Assembly: GCF_001306145.1 (NCBI RefSeq)
Contig: NZ_LGKO01000002.1
Span: 682,001 to 746,000, forward strand
Direction: 5' to 3'
Length of the DNA: 64,000 nucleotides
DNA from: Thermanaerothrix daxensis
GTDB taxonomy: Bacteria; Chloroflexota; Anaerolineae; Anaerolineales; Anaerolineaceae
In this document: positions 47,454 to 59,281 of the stretch, piece after piece
Layout: each line of letters starts with the position of its first letter
How positions within the stretch are numbered: position 1 is the stretch's first letter
The notes under the pieces: model-generated
What the model saw: only the letters and a program-made list of their open reading frames with translations
The model's database searches: none
Told to the model about the DNA's origin: nothing
Made by a program: the position numbers and the translations under genes

Positions 47454-49710
47454 TTAGCGGCGCCCACCCGAAGAGGGTTTGCTGGGGCCGCGGGATGGCT
47501 TGCTGGAGGGTCCGGAAGGACGACGTGCGGCGCTGCCACCACGGCTTTCGGTGGATGGCCTTCGCGTTCCACCTGTGCGCCCATTACGATCATGGGCCTG
47601 GGCTTCTTCGGGCGTCCAGCCTTCTAGAACGGCCTGGCGTGAGAGGCGAATACGTCCGTTTTCGTCAATATCAGTGACCATCACTGTAATCTCATCGCCC
47701 ACCCGTACCACATCTTCCACGCTCTTGACGCGTTCGGTATCCAGCTGGGAGATGTGAACCATGCCGTCCACGTTGGGCAGGATCTCGACAAAAGCACCAA
47801 AATCGGTCACCCGCACAACACGCCCAGTGTAAATGCGTCCTACCTGAGGTACTTCGCACAAGCGCTCAATCTTCTCGCGTGCCATGGTGGCGCCATTGCC
47901 ACTGGTGGCAGCGATATAAACGGTTCCATCTTCGCCAATATCAATGCGGGTGTCGGTTTCATCCTGGATCGCACGAATCATCTTGCCACCCGGTCCAATT
48001 ATGGCACCAATCTTATCCACCGGGACTTTGATGATGGTGATGCGGGGTGCATGGGGTTTCAGTTCGGGCCGTGGAGCGGGAAATTACCTTGAGCATCTCG
48101 TCCAGGATGAACAGACGTGCTTGCCGGGCTTGTTCCAGTGCCTCACGCATCAATTCGGGGGTGATCCCCTTGATTTTGATATCCATCTGGAGAGCGGTGA
48201 TGCCTTGCGCTGTTCCCGCCACCTTGAAATCCATATCGCCAAGGTGGTCTTCCAGTCCCTGAATATCGGTCAGGATTTGGTACGTGTCGCCTTCCTTGAT
48301 GAGGCCCATAGCAATCCCCGCTACAGGCGCCTTGATCGGCACACCACTGTCCATTAAGGCCAGGGTGGAACCGCAAACGGAGGCCATCGAGGTGGAGCCA
48401 TTGGAGGAAAGCACCTCGGACACGAGACGCAGGGTATAGGGGAATTCCTCCTCCGGTGGGATAACCGGAAGCAATGCCCGTTCTGCCAGGGCGCCGTGAC
48501 CGATTTCGCGCCGTGATTGCCCTCTAAGGGGCTTTACCTCGCCCGTCGAATAGGGCGGGAAGTTGTAGTGGTGCATGTAGCGCTTCGTTTCAATTGGCTC
48601 AAGGCTGTCCAGTTCTTGAGCCTCGCGTGGGGTTCCAAGTGTAGCGAGCGTGAGCACTTGAGTTTCACCCCGTGTGAACAGGCCGGAGCCATGAGCGCGG
48701 GGCGAGATTCCGACCTCGCACCAGATGGGACGGATTTCATCCGGTTTGCGCCCATCAGGTCGAATGCCTTTCTCAAGGATGCGGCGACGGACGATGGCAC
48801 GGTAAACCTCGGTGAAGGCTTCCTTAACCGCACGGGTTTGCGTGGCATCCTCACCGGCCAATTCGGCCACCAGGCTTTCTTCCAAGGCATCAATGGCGTC
48901 GTTGAGCTCGGCTTTGGTGTGGGGGGCTTCCAGGAGGGCTTCAATTTGCTCAGTGACGCGCTCACGAATGGTTTCCACCAGAGCCGGGTCCACCTCGAAA
49001 ATGGGGACTTCTCGCTTGGGTTTGCCAACCTCAGCCGCCATTTGCAATTGAGCATCAATCAAGGGCTGAAGCGCCTGGTGCCCGAACGCCAGTGCCTCCA
49101 CGATAACTTCTTCGGGTACTTCGTTGGCACCTGCTTCAACCATCAAAATGGCTTCACGGGTACCGGCAATGCGCAGATCTAGGTCGGACTTTTCCTTTTG
49201 CTCAAAGGTGGGGTTGACAACAAACTGGCCATCAATGCGGCCGATTCGCACTGCCCCAATGGGGCCTCCCCAAGGGATATCTGAAACCATCAATGCGGCG
49301 GAGGCTGCATTGACCGCCAAAATGTCCAGTGGGTTTTCCATATCAGCGGAGATAGAAAACATTATGATCTGGACCTCATTTCGCATCCCTTTAGGGAAGA
49401 GCGGGCGGATGGGGCGGTCAGAGAGGCGTGCAATCAGAATGGCTTCCTCGGAAGGCTTACCCTCGCGGCGGAAGAATGAGCCGGGGATGCGGCCGCCCGC
49501 ATAAAGACGCTCCTCATATTCCACGGTGAGCGGGAAGAAATCTACGTCCTCTTTGGGCTTGTCACTCATGGTGGCAGCCGCAAAGATGACGGAGTCGCCC
49601 AGGCGAACGGTTACGGCCCCGCCAGCCTGGCCGGCCAACTTGCCGGTCTCAAAAATTATGGGACGACCACCAACAATGGCCGTGTATTGTTTGGCTTCTG
49701 GTTTGTTCAT
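47454..49710 (-). pseudogene. pnp: polyribonucleotide nucleotidyltransferase, reading frame interrupted
   Basis: The start and the first 550 residues are a good PNPase: two RNase PH domains (for example [39 protein letters not shown]) and the linking helical domain. After ISRSTAR the frame shifts and stops at 48013. The KH domain ([17 protein letters not shown]), the S1 domain (GRVVRVTDFGAFVEILPNVD) and an Arg/Gly/Ser-rich tail continue in another frame down to 47454. The span is 2257 nt, one more than a multiple of three. The change lies at the GGGCC around 48066-48070 and looks like one extra base or two missing. A sequencing error, a real lesion or +1 slippage are all possible. It lies downstream of rpsO as usual. 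Confidence 0.9.
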
Positions 49711-49764
49711 ATTCTCCTTTTACCTCTTTTTATCCCCCCAGCGGGTTAGGAACTGAAAACCATT

Positions 49765-49780
49765 GAGGACGTGCGTCCTC
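49765..49780 (-). promoter_or_regulatory. hairpin in the pnp leader
   Basis: GAGGAC-GTGC-GTCCTC forms a perfect 6-bp stem about 55 nt upstream of the pnp start. Stem-loops in pnp leaders are known RNase III or autoregulation sites in other bacteria; the role here is inference. Confidence 0.4.
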
Positions 49781-49826
49781 ACCAGATTTCAACTCCCAAC
49801 CGCGTGGGGGGAGACTTCACAATCTC

Positions 49827-49867
49827 AAAAAAGTGAGTAGATGACCCACTTGCCGCCATCTACTCAC
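49827..49867 (-). terminator. rpsO terminator
   Basis: On the minus strand GTGAGTAGATG (49867-49857) pairs over 11 bp with CATCTACTCAC (49843-49833), and six T follow. It lies 15 nt after the rpsO stop and should reduce read-through into pnp. Confidence 0.88.
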
Positions 49868-49881
49868 CTGGCTTCCCAACC

Positions 49882-50154
49882 CTAGCGCGCCCGCAAATTA
49901 AGGCGCTCGGTCAGTGCTGCGTAGCGGGTGTAATCCTTGCGGCGCAAGTACATCAGCAGGCGACGCCGTTGGCCAACCAATTTGAGCAGGCCGCGGCGCG
50001 AGGATTCATCGTGCTTGTGCGTACGCAGGTGCTCAGTTAACTGGTTGATGCGGTGCGTCAGCAAAGCAATTTGAACCTCGGGTGAGCCAGTGTCACCTTC
50101 GTGGCGGCCGAACTCACTGATTAGTTTGTTTTTCTCCTCTTTTGTTAAAGTCAT
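49882..50154 (-). CDS. rpsO: 30S ribosomal protein S15
   Basis: 90 residues, the normal length, with the conserved [38 protein letters not shown] and [15 protein letters not shown]. It binds the central domain of 16S rRNA. The start has AAGGAG about 10 nt upstream. The order rpsO-pnp is common in bacteria. Confidence 0.98.
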   Translation of the reverse strand: MTLTKEEKNKLISEFGRHEGDTGSPEVQIALLTHRINQLTEHLRTHKHDESSRRGLLKLVGQRRRLLMYLRRKDYTRYAALTERLNLRAR

Positions 50155-50242
50155 GACGTCTGCTTCTCCTTAAAGGTTGAATTTTGAGCAGGTCTCCAGG
50201 CGTGCAGGCTTTCCCGCGCGCCGGTCTAGTCACTGCGCTTGT

Positions 50243-50251
50243 ATTATACCA
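50243..50251 (-). promoter_or_regulatory. rpsO promoter, extended -10
   Basis: On the minus strand TGGTATAAT covers 50251-50243, giving an 80-nt leader before rpsO. It overlaps the last codons of the upstream gene. Confidence 0.6.
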
Positions 50252-51095
50252 GAGGTTGCTCGGTTGGTGGAGGTTTGACTTGGGCGTTTACCACACGCAA
50301 GGCGCTTTGAAGACGCTGGCGGTAGTCTTCAGGGAGGATGGGAAGTACGGCTCGTATCAGACGACGAGCAGTGGGGGGCGGGAGTAAGCCTAGCAACTGG
50401 CGCAGGAAGTAAGCCGTTTCGGCAGGTGAGCGCTCGGTTAACGCTTGCAGAAGGTCAAGCGTTTCTGCTGTAAGGGATGAGGTGGAGAACTCCTGCAGCC
50501 AGGCGCTTAGCCACTCGAAGATGAGCGGGAGATTATCAAAGGCTGTGTTCTGAATGAGATGCCGAAGGGCAACCAAAGCAACTCGGTGGCTTCCGGGGGA
50601 GCGGGAGAAAAGCCAGGTATGGACGAGATCCAGCCATGCCTCTGGCACGTTCTTTTGCAGTCCTTCGGCGGCCGTAATCATTGTGGGAATAAAGTGAGAG
50701 GCTCCTTCGACGTCATTAATCCACTTTGAAAGTCGTTCCTGGATGGCAAGTTGGGTGGTGCTTGTGATGGGAACCTCGCGCAAGAGCACGGCCGCCAGAT
50801 GCCGGTACAAAGGAGTGGCTTCTTCCCAGAACAGATCGGCCAGGTGCAAGGCTGGTTCAGGATATTGCACTGCCCAGGCACTTAGAAAAGCCTCGATTTC
50901 GTTGACGACAACGGGGGGAACTAACAGGCGTTCTGAGGCTTTATCAAGCGGGATGGTTTCACCGGGGTGATAGGATAGGTCAGCGTATTGTTCCAGCAAG
51001 CGTTGGAGTCCCCGCTTGAAGCGGGGAATGTCCTCAAGCAGGAGCGATAGCTCCTGCATACGCCGACGCAGGATTTGTAAGGAAACTGCTGGCAT
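50244..51095 (-). CDS. helical-repeat (HEAT/ARM-like) protein of unknown function
   Basis: 283 residues from ATG 51095. The whole protein is predicted helical, with repeated Leu-rich helix pairs (ALHLADLFWEEATPLYRHLA, HRVALVALRHLIQNTAFDNL, TAETLDLLQALTERSPAETA). It resembles HEAT or armadillo solenoids such as AlkD-type DNA alkylation repair proteins, but I see no family-specific catalytic residues. The frame is open further upstream inside proS. A minus-strand TAAAAT (51111-51106) lies 10 nt before the chosen ATG, and no ribosome site is visible. It follows proS after 13 nt. Confidence 0.65.
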   Translation of the reverse strand: MPAVSLQILRRRMQELSLLLEDIPRFKRGLQRLLEQYADLSYHPGETIPLDKASERLLVPPVVVNEIEAFLSAWAVQYPEPALHLADLFWEEATPLYRHLAAVLLREVPITSTTQLAIQERLSKWINDVEGASHFIPTMITAAEGLQKNVPEAWLDLVHTWLFSRSPGSHRVALVALRHLIQNTAFDNLPLIFEWLSAWLQEFSTSSLTAETLDLLQALTERSPAETAYFLRQLLGLLPPPTARRLIRAVLPILPEDYRQRLQSALRVVNAQVKPPPTEQPLV

Positions 51096-51108
51096 GGGTG
51101 AATGTATT

Positions 51109-53108
<2,000 letters not shown>

Positions 53109-53164
53109 GCCAGGTCCATGTTTGATAAGGATACTATATTTTAACCCATCTTTTGCTTTGGTCT

Positions 53165-53431
53165 TTATCGGGTTTCGTTTAACCCATTGGGGGCAAATCC
53201 CAGTGCTTCCAGCGCTTTGCGTGCGGAGAGGCGCTGTTCGGGATGCCAGCCGGGCTCGGTGGCCATACGAAAAAGATGCTGCATCACGGCCATTTGTGAT
53301 TCACGATCCAAAGGCGCGAATGTTGCCCGGATTTGCTGCGGATCGCGTGAGAGGATGGCTTCCCAGAAGGTTTCAGGATCGAAAGAAGCATTATCGTTCA
53401 TCGGCGACATGCTCATTTCTTTTTGCAACAT
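53165..53431 (-). CDS. small protein of unknown function
   Basis: At most 88 residues. Acidic and helix-rich: SFDPETFWEAILSRDPQQIR, TFAPLDRESQMAVMQHLFRM, QRLSARKALEALGF. No cysteine and no membrane segment. Several Met codons near the N-terminus (53431, 53416, 53410, 53401) make the start uncertain; none has a strong ribosome site. It lies between the EF-G paralogue and the LOG gene on the same strand. I recognise no family. Confidence 0.55.
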   Translation of the reverse strand: MLQKEMSMSPMNDNASFDPETFWEAILSRDPQQIRATFAPLDRESQMAVMQHLFRMATEPGWHPEQRLSARKALEALGFAPNGLNETR

Positions 53432-53509
53432 TTGAGATAAAAGTCTGGTACGGGCGGGAGATTGCCCGTACCAGTGGATAGACGTTCAGTCGTTATAGAA
53501 GAAACGGGT

Positions 53510-55585
53510 TTAATCCGTCCGTTGGGCTTGAAGTTCTTTCTGCCGCGTGGCTACAATTTCTTGCTGGATGTGAGGAGGTACCATTTCGTAATTGTAGAAT
53601 TCCATGGTGAAGAAGCCGCGGCCACCTGTGAGGGAACGCAACTGGGTGGTGTAGCGCAGCATCTCCGCCAGCGGCACCAGGGCAGTGATCACCGAACGGC
53701 CTCGTTCTGTATTCATGCCTAAAACCCGCGCCCGGCGTGAGTTCAGGTCCCCCAGCACATCTCCCATGTTGGCTTCAGGAACTATGATCTCGACCTTCAT
53801 AATGGGTTCGTACAATACGGGGCCGGCATCCTTGAACGCCAGTTTGAACGCCTCGCGCCCTGCAATTTCAAACGCAATTGGCTTAGAGTCCACGGGGTGC
53901 TCTTTGCCATCATAAACAGCCACCTTGATGCCGCGGATGGGATAGCCTGCTAGCACCCCCTCTTTCATTACGCTTTGGATGCCTTTCTGGATAGAGGGTG
54001 CGAAAGACGATGAGATGGCCCCACCGAAGACCTCCCACACAAACTCCAGTTCCTGATCCGGTGTTAGGGGTTCAATGCGTAAATGAACTTCACCAAATTG
54101 CCCTGCCCCACCGGTTTGCTTCTTGTGGCGGTACATGGCACTGGCTTTCTTGGTGATGGCTTCAAGATAAGGTACCTTGGGTTCGCTAATGACCAGGCCA
54201 ACCTGGAATTTGGTTTCGGCGCGGCGCACAGCCACTTCGATGTGTTGGTCGCCCATTCCCTGAAGAATGGTTTGGTTGGTAGCCGGTTCCATGTGCCAGG
54301 AAAGGGTCATGTCTTCCTCGCACAAGCGCGTCAGAGTCGGGGTGATCTTAGCGGAATCGGCCTGCGTCTTGGGGGAAATGGCAACCTGGTAGAGGGCTTT
54401 GGGATACTCAGGAATGGGCAGGGTCAGTGGGTGGGCTTTGTCGCAAAGGGTGTTGCCGGTGACGGTTTCTGAGAGTTTCGGCACTACCCCAATATCTCCG
54501 CAATGGAGCACCTTAACCGGGAAGAGTTCTTTGCCGCGCGGTACGTTAAGCGTCCCCAGGCGCTCCTCCACTCCTTTGCTTTGATTCCAGACTCGCGTAT
54601 CTGAAGCCAGGAAACCGGAATAGATGCGGAAGAAGGTCTGTCGTCCCACAAAAGGATCGGCCGTGGTTTTCCAGACATAGACCGCCAGTGGACCGCTATC
54701 GGAGGCAGGGAGTTCCTCCTCGCCATCTTTACCCATAGCGCGTGCCGGCGGCATTTCTGCGGGTGAGGGGAGCAAGTCAACAATTGCATCCAGGAGAGGG
54801 GCAAGGCCGATTTCGGCAGTAGCAGCGGTTACGAAGACCGGGTAGGCCGTATGATTGCGGATGGCCCCACGCAGTCCTCGCAGGATTTCTTCATTTGAGA
54901 GCGATCCGCTTTCCAGGTATTTCTCCAGCAGTTCATCGTCGCCCTCTGCGGCCGCCTCTACCAGGGCAACGCGGGCTTCTTCTGCTGCAGCCCGTAATTC
55001 CGCTGGAATTTCTACGGCGGTTTTCCCTTCCCCTTTATAGGCTTTCATGGTGATCAGGTCAATTACACCCTGGAAGTTTTGCTTCTCACCCCAGGGCAGT
55101 TGGACCGGTACCAGGCGAACTTCAGAAAATTCCTGAATGGAGGCCAGCGCCTTTTGGAAATTTGCGTTTTCCCGGTCCATCTTGTTGATGACCACAAACC
55201 GGGGTAATTGGAATTGATTACAATAATTCCAGGCGATCTCGGTTCCCACCTCGACACCTGAAACCGAGTCGAGAAGAACGAGTGCGCTATCGGCCACGCG
55301 TAATGCCGAGATCACTTCGCCAATAAAGTCGGTGTAGCCAGGCGTATCCAGGAAGTTGATTTTCACATCCCGGTACTCGATGGGAATGACAGAGGTGTAA
55401 AGGGAAATCCCGCGCCGTATTTCTTCTTCATCGAAATCCGAGACGGTGCTTCCATCTTCCACCCGCCCGAGTCGAGTGGTGGCACCAGTGAAATGCAGGA
55501 AAGCCTCGGTCAGCATGGTTTTGCCAGCGCTACTATGAGAAACTAAAGCGACATTGCGAATGGACTCAGTGGTATACTCCTTCAT
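53510..55585 (-). CDS. EF-G paralogue (FusA2-like translational GTPase)
   Basis: 691 residues with all five EF-G domains. The GTPase motifs depart from true EF-G: G1 is SHSSAGKTML rather than AHIDAGKTT, switch I RRGISLYTSV, G3 DTPGYTDF with Tyr in place of the catalytic His, and G4 NKMDRENANF. Domain IV (GGAGQFGEVHLRIEPL, IQKGIQSVMKEGVLAGYPI) is conserved. Similar Tyr-containing paralogues include mycobacterial EF-G2, which is not the main translocase. The canonical fusA is expected elsewhere. The gene has a near-consensus promoter of its own. Confidence 0.9.
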   Translation of the reverse strand: MKEYTTESIRNVALVSHSSAGKTMLTEAFLHFTGATTRLGRVEDGSTVSDFDEEEIRRGISLYTSVIPIEYRDVKINFLDTPGYTDFIGEVISALRVADSALVLLDSVSGVEVGTEIAWNYCNQFQLPRFVVINKMDRENANFQKALASIQEFSEVRLVPVQLPWGEKQNFQGVIDLITMKAYKGEGKTAVEIPAELRAAAEEARVALVEAAAEGDDELLEKYLESGSLSNEEILRGLRGAIRNHTAYPVFVTAATAEIGLAPLLDAIVDLLPSPAEMPPARAMGKDGEEELPASDSGPLAVYVWKTTADPFVGRQTFFRIYSGFLASDTRVWNQSKGVEERLGTLNVPRGKELFPVKVLHCGDIGVVPKLSETVTGNTLCDKAHPLTLPIPEYPKALYQVAISPKTQADSAKITPTLTRLCEEDMTLSWHMEPATNQTILQGMGDQHIEVAVRRAETKFQVGLVISEPKVPYLEAITKKASAMYRHKKQTGGAGQFGEVHLRIEPLTPDQELEFVWEVFGGAISSSFAPSIQKGIQSVMKEGVLAGYPIRGIKVAVYDGKEHPVDSKPIAFEIAGREAFKLAFKDAGPVLYEPIMKVEIIVPEANMGDVLGDLNSRRARVLGMNTERGRSVITALVPLAEMLRYTTQLRSLTGGRGFFTMEFYNYEMVPPHIQQEIVATRQKELQAQRTD

Positions 55586-56006
55586 GCGCTCAACCCTTCT
55601 TTTCCTAGAATCACAGCCTTGTAATTTTAAGGCCTCTCAGCATTCTTGTCAAAAAGGAATCGCTGGAAACTGTTGGGATATATGAGGCCATTGAGTCCAT
55701 CCCCACTACATGTGGGGGATAATTGGCCCTTTTTGCTTGTGGAGGTGCGTATACCTTTTCACTACCCCCAATGTTTGGCTTGAGCGCAGGCAGTGAGTCT
55801 CGATCTGCTTGGGCGTGACGCCTCCGGAAGTTACTTCTTTGTGACCGATGCCGCATTGCTAAGGGCTTTCTCTTTTACCCCTATCTATTCAAGCCTGTTT
55901 CCGGGTATATAGTGCGTGAATGTACATTTACGATGCTGCTTGCATAAATTCCCAAACGCGTAGGGAAAGATCGCTATGCGTTGTCTTACAAATATAGCGT
56001 GCGGTT
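55586..56006. other. 421-nt intergenic region without a recognised gene
   Basis: Besides the EF-G promoter it contains a short hairpin (CCCCAC-TACAT-GTGGGG near 55708). Open frames here are short, start without ribosome sites and show no family pattern. I recognise no riboswitch or structural RNA. It is the longest empty stretch in the window. Confidence 0.6.
55624..55652 (-). promoter_or_regulatory. promoter of the EF-G paralogue gene
   Basis: On the minus strand TTGACA (55652-55647), a 17-nt spacer and TAAAAT (55629-55624). The leader is about 32 nt. Confidence 0.85.
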
Positions 56007-56549
56007 TTAGAACAATTGTTTTTGCATGCGCCAGGCTGGCTCTTCCACAAAGCGTCGTTGCCCTTCGTGATCCAGGTAAGACCAGCATCCTGGATCGTAC
56101 CCGACCACGATAAAGCCCAGGCGTTCGTATAGCCGTCGGGCTGCTTTGTTTTCAACGGCAACATTGAGAGTCAGCCACATATATCCTCGTGCCCGAAGAT
56201 CCTGGATGATGGTAGTGAGTATGTGAGTTCCCAAGCCAGCATTGCGATAGGCTGGTTTGACGCGAAACCCATAGAGGTAGGCACGGTGTTCTCCGTCCGC
56301 CAGTTCGGGACGTGGGCTGGCTAATTGGACAAATGCCTGTCCAATGATCCCGACCCCTGGGAGTTCAGCGACCCAAATAAGCACCTGGCCGTTCAGGCTG
56401 GCCTGGAAGGCCTCGCGGTACACGCGGCGGAAGTGGGTATAGGCACCATCCCATTCCAATGCTGGTAAATCTTCTTCGCGCAGGTGGCGCAGACAGACCT
56501 GATCAAGCCAGTTGTGAGTAAGGGTAGGGGGTGTGGCTATGTCAATCAT
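56007..56549 (-). CDS. GNAT-family N-acetyltransferase
   Basis: 180 residues with the acetyl-CoA-binding motif of the GNAT fold, FRVKPAYRNAGLGTHILTTI (R-x-x-G-x-G/A pattern slightly altered to RNAGLG), followed by LNVAVENKAARRLYERLGF. Substrate unknown. ATG 56549 lies 8 nt inside the end of the upstream DHH-nucleotidyltransferase gene, so the two are translationally coupled. Confidence 0.88.
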   Translation of the reverse strand: MIDIATPPTLTHNWLDQVCLRHLREEDLPALEWDGAYTHFRRVYREAFQASLNGQVLIWVAELPGVGIIGQAFVQLASPRPELADGEHRAYLYGFRVKPAYRNAGLGTHILTTIIQDLRARGYMWLTLNVAVENKAARRLYERLGFIVVGYDPGCWSYLDHEGQRRFVEEPAWRMQKQLF

Positions 56550-59202
56550 GGGGTTTTGTGGGGATCAATTGCTCCAGCAGGCGGCGCTCTTCTTCGGGTG
56601 AGTGAATCTCACCATCCAGCCAGGCGGCACGCAGTGCCCACAAAATTCGGCGATAAGCCGGACCGGGGGATACCCCCATTGCACGCAGCGTGTGCCCATC
56701 CGTGACCGGGTGGATGTGGCGCCATCGAGTTGCGTAGGTGCTCAGCACTTCAGCAATTTCAGAAGTTCGATTGAGCAAGAAGAGAGCGTAGATGACAGGC
56801 AGAGGTACACCGTCCAGGCGGGCAACAATCCGACTGGGTGCGCAGTCGAGCAAGCCAGGCAAGTCAGGAATGAGTTCCGCCCCAATTTTCAAGCCTTCAC
56901 GCAGATGATGGGGCAGGCGCAGACGCTGGGCCAGGTTGGCACTTTTCTCGGCCGGTAGAGGTAAAAACCAGACCAGGTAGGCCAACATCCGACGAATAGG
57001 AGCGCCGCCCCAGGTTTCGGGTAGGTTCCATGCTGACTCTAGTGGGGCCTTGAGTGCTGCGTGCATGGGATCATTTAGTTGTGGGTTCCAGTGTAAATCG
57101 GGGTGAATGGATTCCAGCAATTGAAGCTCTTCCAGGCGTTGGAGGGCGGGCAAGGGATCCTCCTCGGCCAGGATGAGTTCTAACTCATGCCGCAGGCGAT
57201 CTCCGGAGACTTGACGGAGCAGATCGCGCGCCTCGTGCATCAACTGCAATGTGCGGTCTTCTATCTGGAAACCAAAACGCTGTTCAAAGCGCACCGCGCG
57301 CAGCATACGAGTAGGATCGTCCACGAAGGAAAGGGAATGGAGCACACGGATCAGACCGCGCTGCAGGTCAGCGTAGCCCCCCCAATAATCGTACAAGTCC
57401 CCATAATGGCGGCCATCCAGACGCAGAGCCAGGGTGTTGATGGTGAAGTCGCGGCGGTGGAGGTCCAGTTTGATGCTACTGCGCTCGACAGTTGGTAGCG
57501 CGGTGGGGTAATCATAGAACTCGGTGCGTGCGCTGATGAAATCCAGGTACTCGGGTAGGTCACTGAGATCGGCGTTATCCAGACGCAGTGTGTTTTTCAG
57601 AAGCGAGGCGCGGATTTCGGCGATGTGCCATTTGGCTGTGCCAAAGCGGCTATGACTGGTGACGCGTCCACCCAATTCGCGCTCTAAAGCCCGAGCCAGA
57701 GCAATGGCGTCACCTTCCACGACAATGTCAAAATCCTGGCTGGGGCGATTAAGAAGCAAATCGCGCACAAAACCCCCCACCACGTAAACCGGTAGGCGAC
57801 GCCGATGGGCGCGGTCGGCGATCAATTTGAGCAGAGCCAGGCGTGCAGGTGGGAGGGCTGCTTCAAGACGATCGGCAAAATTCTGGCGGGCGGGAGCTGC
57901 CAGGTGGTTGCGCCCTAGCGCTTTCAACAAATCTGTGCGCGTAACAATCCCTATGACGGTCTGGCTTTCCGGATCTATCACAGGAATCTGTCCCCAGCCG
58001 GTTTCGGCCATCAGGCGCTGAACAACCTCCAGGGGGTCTTGAGGCCGCACCACCACTTCGCCGGCTTCCATCAGACTGGAAGCCGGGAGGTTGAGGCGAT
58101 GTGCCAGCGCGCGATCCACGGCGCGTCGGGTGAGCAGTCCAATTACTTTGCCATCCTTAACCACCGGGTAGCCTTCGTAACCGTAGCGTTGCATCAATTG
58201 AGCGGCTTCTTGGGCTGAGGTCTCTGGCGAGATCACCATAGGGCGTGGTGACATGATTTGCTCAACTGTTATGGCGGGCTGCACTTTATCCGGCAGGGCT
58301 TCTATCAGGCGCTGGTACACAACGTCCAGGGCGTTGTCCTCTGGCACCCCCAGGTCGGGGATGCGGATAAGGGCTGCGGCGGCGCGTTCATGACCACCCC
58401 CGCCAAAAAGGGCCGCAATTTGAGCCACATTGATGCGGTCTGTGGTGGAGCGGGCTACTAAACGAATACCTTCCGCGGTTTTTACCAAAAGGAACAATCC
58501 ATCTGGATCAAGCAAATCACGTAGTTTATGAGCGATGGAGGAGACTTCCTCAACCAGGCCGGTGGCTTCTCCCTTGGCGATAACGATGGTTTGCCCGTTG
58601 ATCTCTAGAGTCTCGGCGCTGGCTAGCAAACGGTGATAAACCTCGCGTTGATCTTCCGAGAGGGGGGGATTCAGAAATTGGCTAGCTAGGTGAAGATTGG
58701 CTCCCTGTTCTAAAAGGTAAGCCACTGCATGAGCATCTCGAGCGGTGGTGTTGTTATAAGTAAGTGATCCGGTGTCCTCATAAATTCCAAGGAGTAGGAG
58801 AGTTGCCAGGTGGGAATTAAGGGGTTCCAGGCGCTCGCGCAGCGCCTCAACCAGCAGCGTGGTGCAAGCACCAACGCGCTCAATGGTAACCTGCCACTCC
58901 GGCGGCAGGTCAGCGCGAGGTTGATGATGATCAATCACGCGCACGCGCGTGTGCTTGCTCATTCCCTTTAGGGTTACCAGGGATTGGGTGTCTACCAGGG
59001 TTACGGTCTCGATAGGTTCATTAGGGAGATCGCGCACCTCATGGAGCGGCAGTTCACTCCCGTAGAGGTTGAGGTAGGCACGCACGTTGCGGTTAAGGCG
59101 GCGGGGCAGTACAGCCAACGCCTGTTCATCCAGGAGGGAGGCTCCGAGAAGTGCCGCCAGGGCATCGAAATCGGCCTGTTCATGGGTTAGGATTATGCGC
59201 AC
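56542..59202 (-). CDS. DHH/DHHA1-CBS-CBS-tRNA nucleotidyltransferase fusion (A- or CCA-adding)
   Basis: 886 residues. Order: DHH phosphoesterase domain (EQADFDALAALL, VDTQS, IDHHQPR, residues about 1-160), DHHA1 domain (FGGGGHERAAAAL, about 266-278), two CBS domains (about 310-430), and a class II tRNA nucleotidyltransferase (YVVGGFVRDLLLNRPSQDFDIVVEG, about 472-496, with the catalytic DFD; RRDFTINTLALRL; DDPTRMLRAVRFEQRF). In bacteria with split enzymes, long forms of this design add the terminal A. The tRNA genes here lack CCA, so such an activity is needed. The DHH part could be a nanoRNase-like hydrolase; the CBS pair may sense adenylates. Confidence 0.93.
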   Translation of the reverse strand: MRIILTHEQADFDALAALLGASLLDEQALAVLPRRLNRNVRAYLNLYGSELPLHEVRDLPNEPIETVTLVDTQSLVTLKGMSKHTRVRVIDHHQPRADLPPEWQVTIERVGACTTLLVEALRERLEPLNSHLATLLLLGIYEDTGSLTYNNTTARDAHAVAYLLEQGANLHLASQFLNPPLSEDQREVYHRLLASAETLEINGQTIVIAKGEATGLVEEVSSIAHKLRDLLDPDGLFLLVKTAEGIRLVARSTTDRINVAQIAALFGGGGHERAAAALIRIPDLGVPEDNALDVVYQRLIEALPDKVQPAITVEQIMSPRPMVISPETSAQEAAQLMQRYGYEGYPVVKDGKVIGLLTRRAVDRALAHRLNLPASSLMEAGEVVVRPQDPLEVVQRLMAETGWGQIPVIDPESQTVIGIVTRTDLLKALGRNHLAAPARQNFADRLEAALPPARLALLKLIADRAHRRRLPVYVVGGFVRDLLLNRPSQDFDIVVEGDAIALARALERELGGRVTSHSRFGTAKWHIAEIRASLLKNTLRLDNADLSDLPEYLDFISARTEFYDYPTALPTVERSSIKLDLHRRDFTINTLALRLDGRHYGDLYDYWGGYADLQRGLIRVLHSLSFVDDPTRMLRAVRFEQRFGFQIEDRTLQLMHEARDLLRQVSGDRLRHELELILAEEDPLPALQRLEELQLLESIHPDLHWNPQLNDPMHAALKAPLESAWNLPETWGGAPIRRMLAYLVWFLPLPAEKSANLAQRLRLPHHLREGLKIGAELIPDLPGLLDCAPSRIVARLDGVPLPVIYALFLLNRTSEIAEVLSTYATRWRHIHPVTDGHTLRAMGVSPGPAYRRILWALRAAWLDGEIHSPEEERRLLEQLIPTKPHD

Positions 59203-59281
59203 GGCTTAATTGTAACATCTGCGGTACAATTGAAACCCGGATAAATTGGCTCGTGTTTTGGTCTAGTAAGAGGAGGGTAGC

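Noticed and set aside
55885-56088. Small minus-strand open frame overlapping the 421-nt gap
   Set aside because: No ribosome site, no family pattern, and it overlaps the GNAT gene in another frame.
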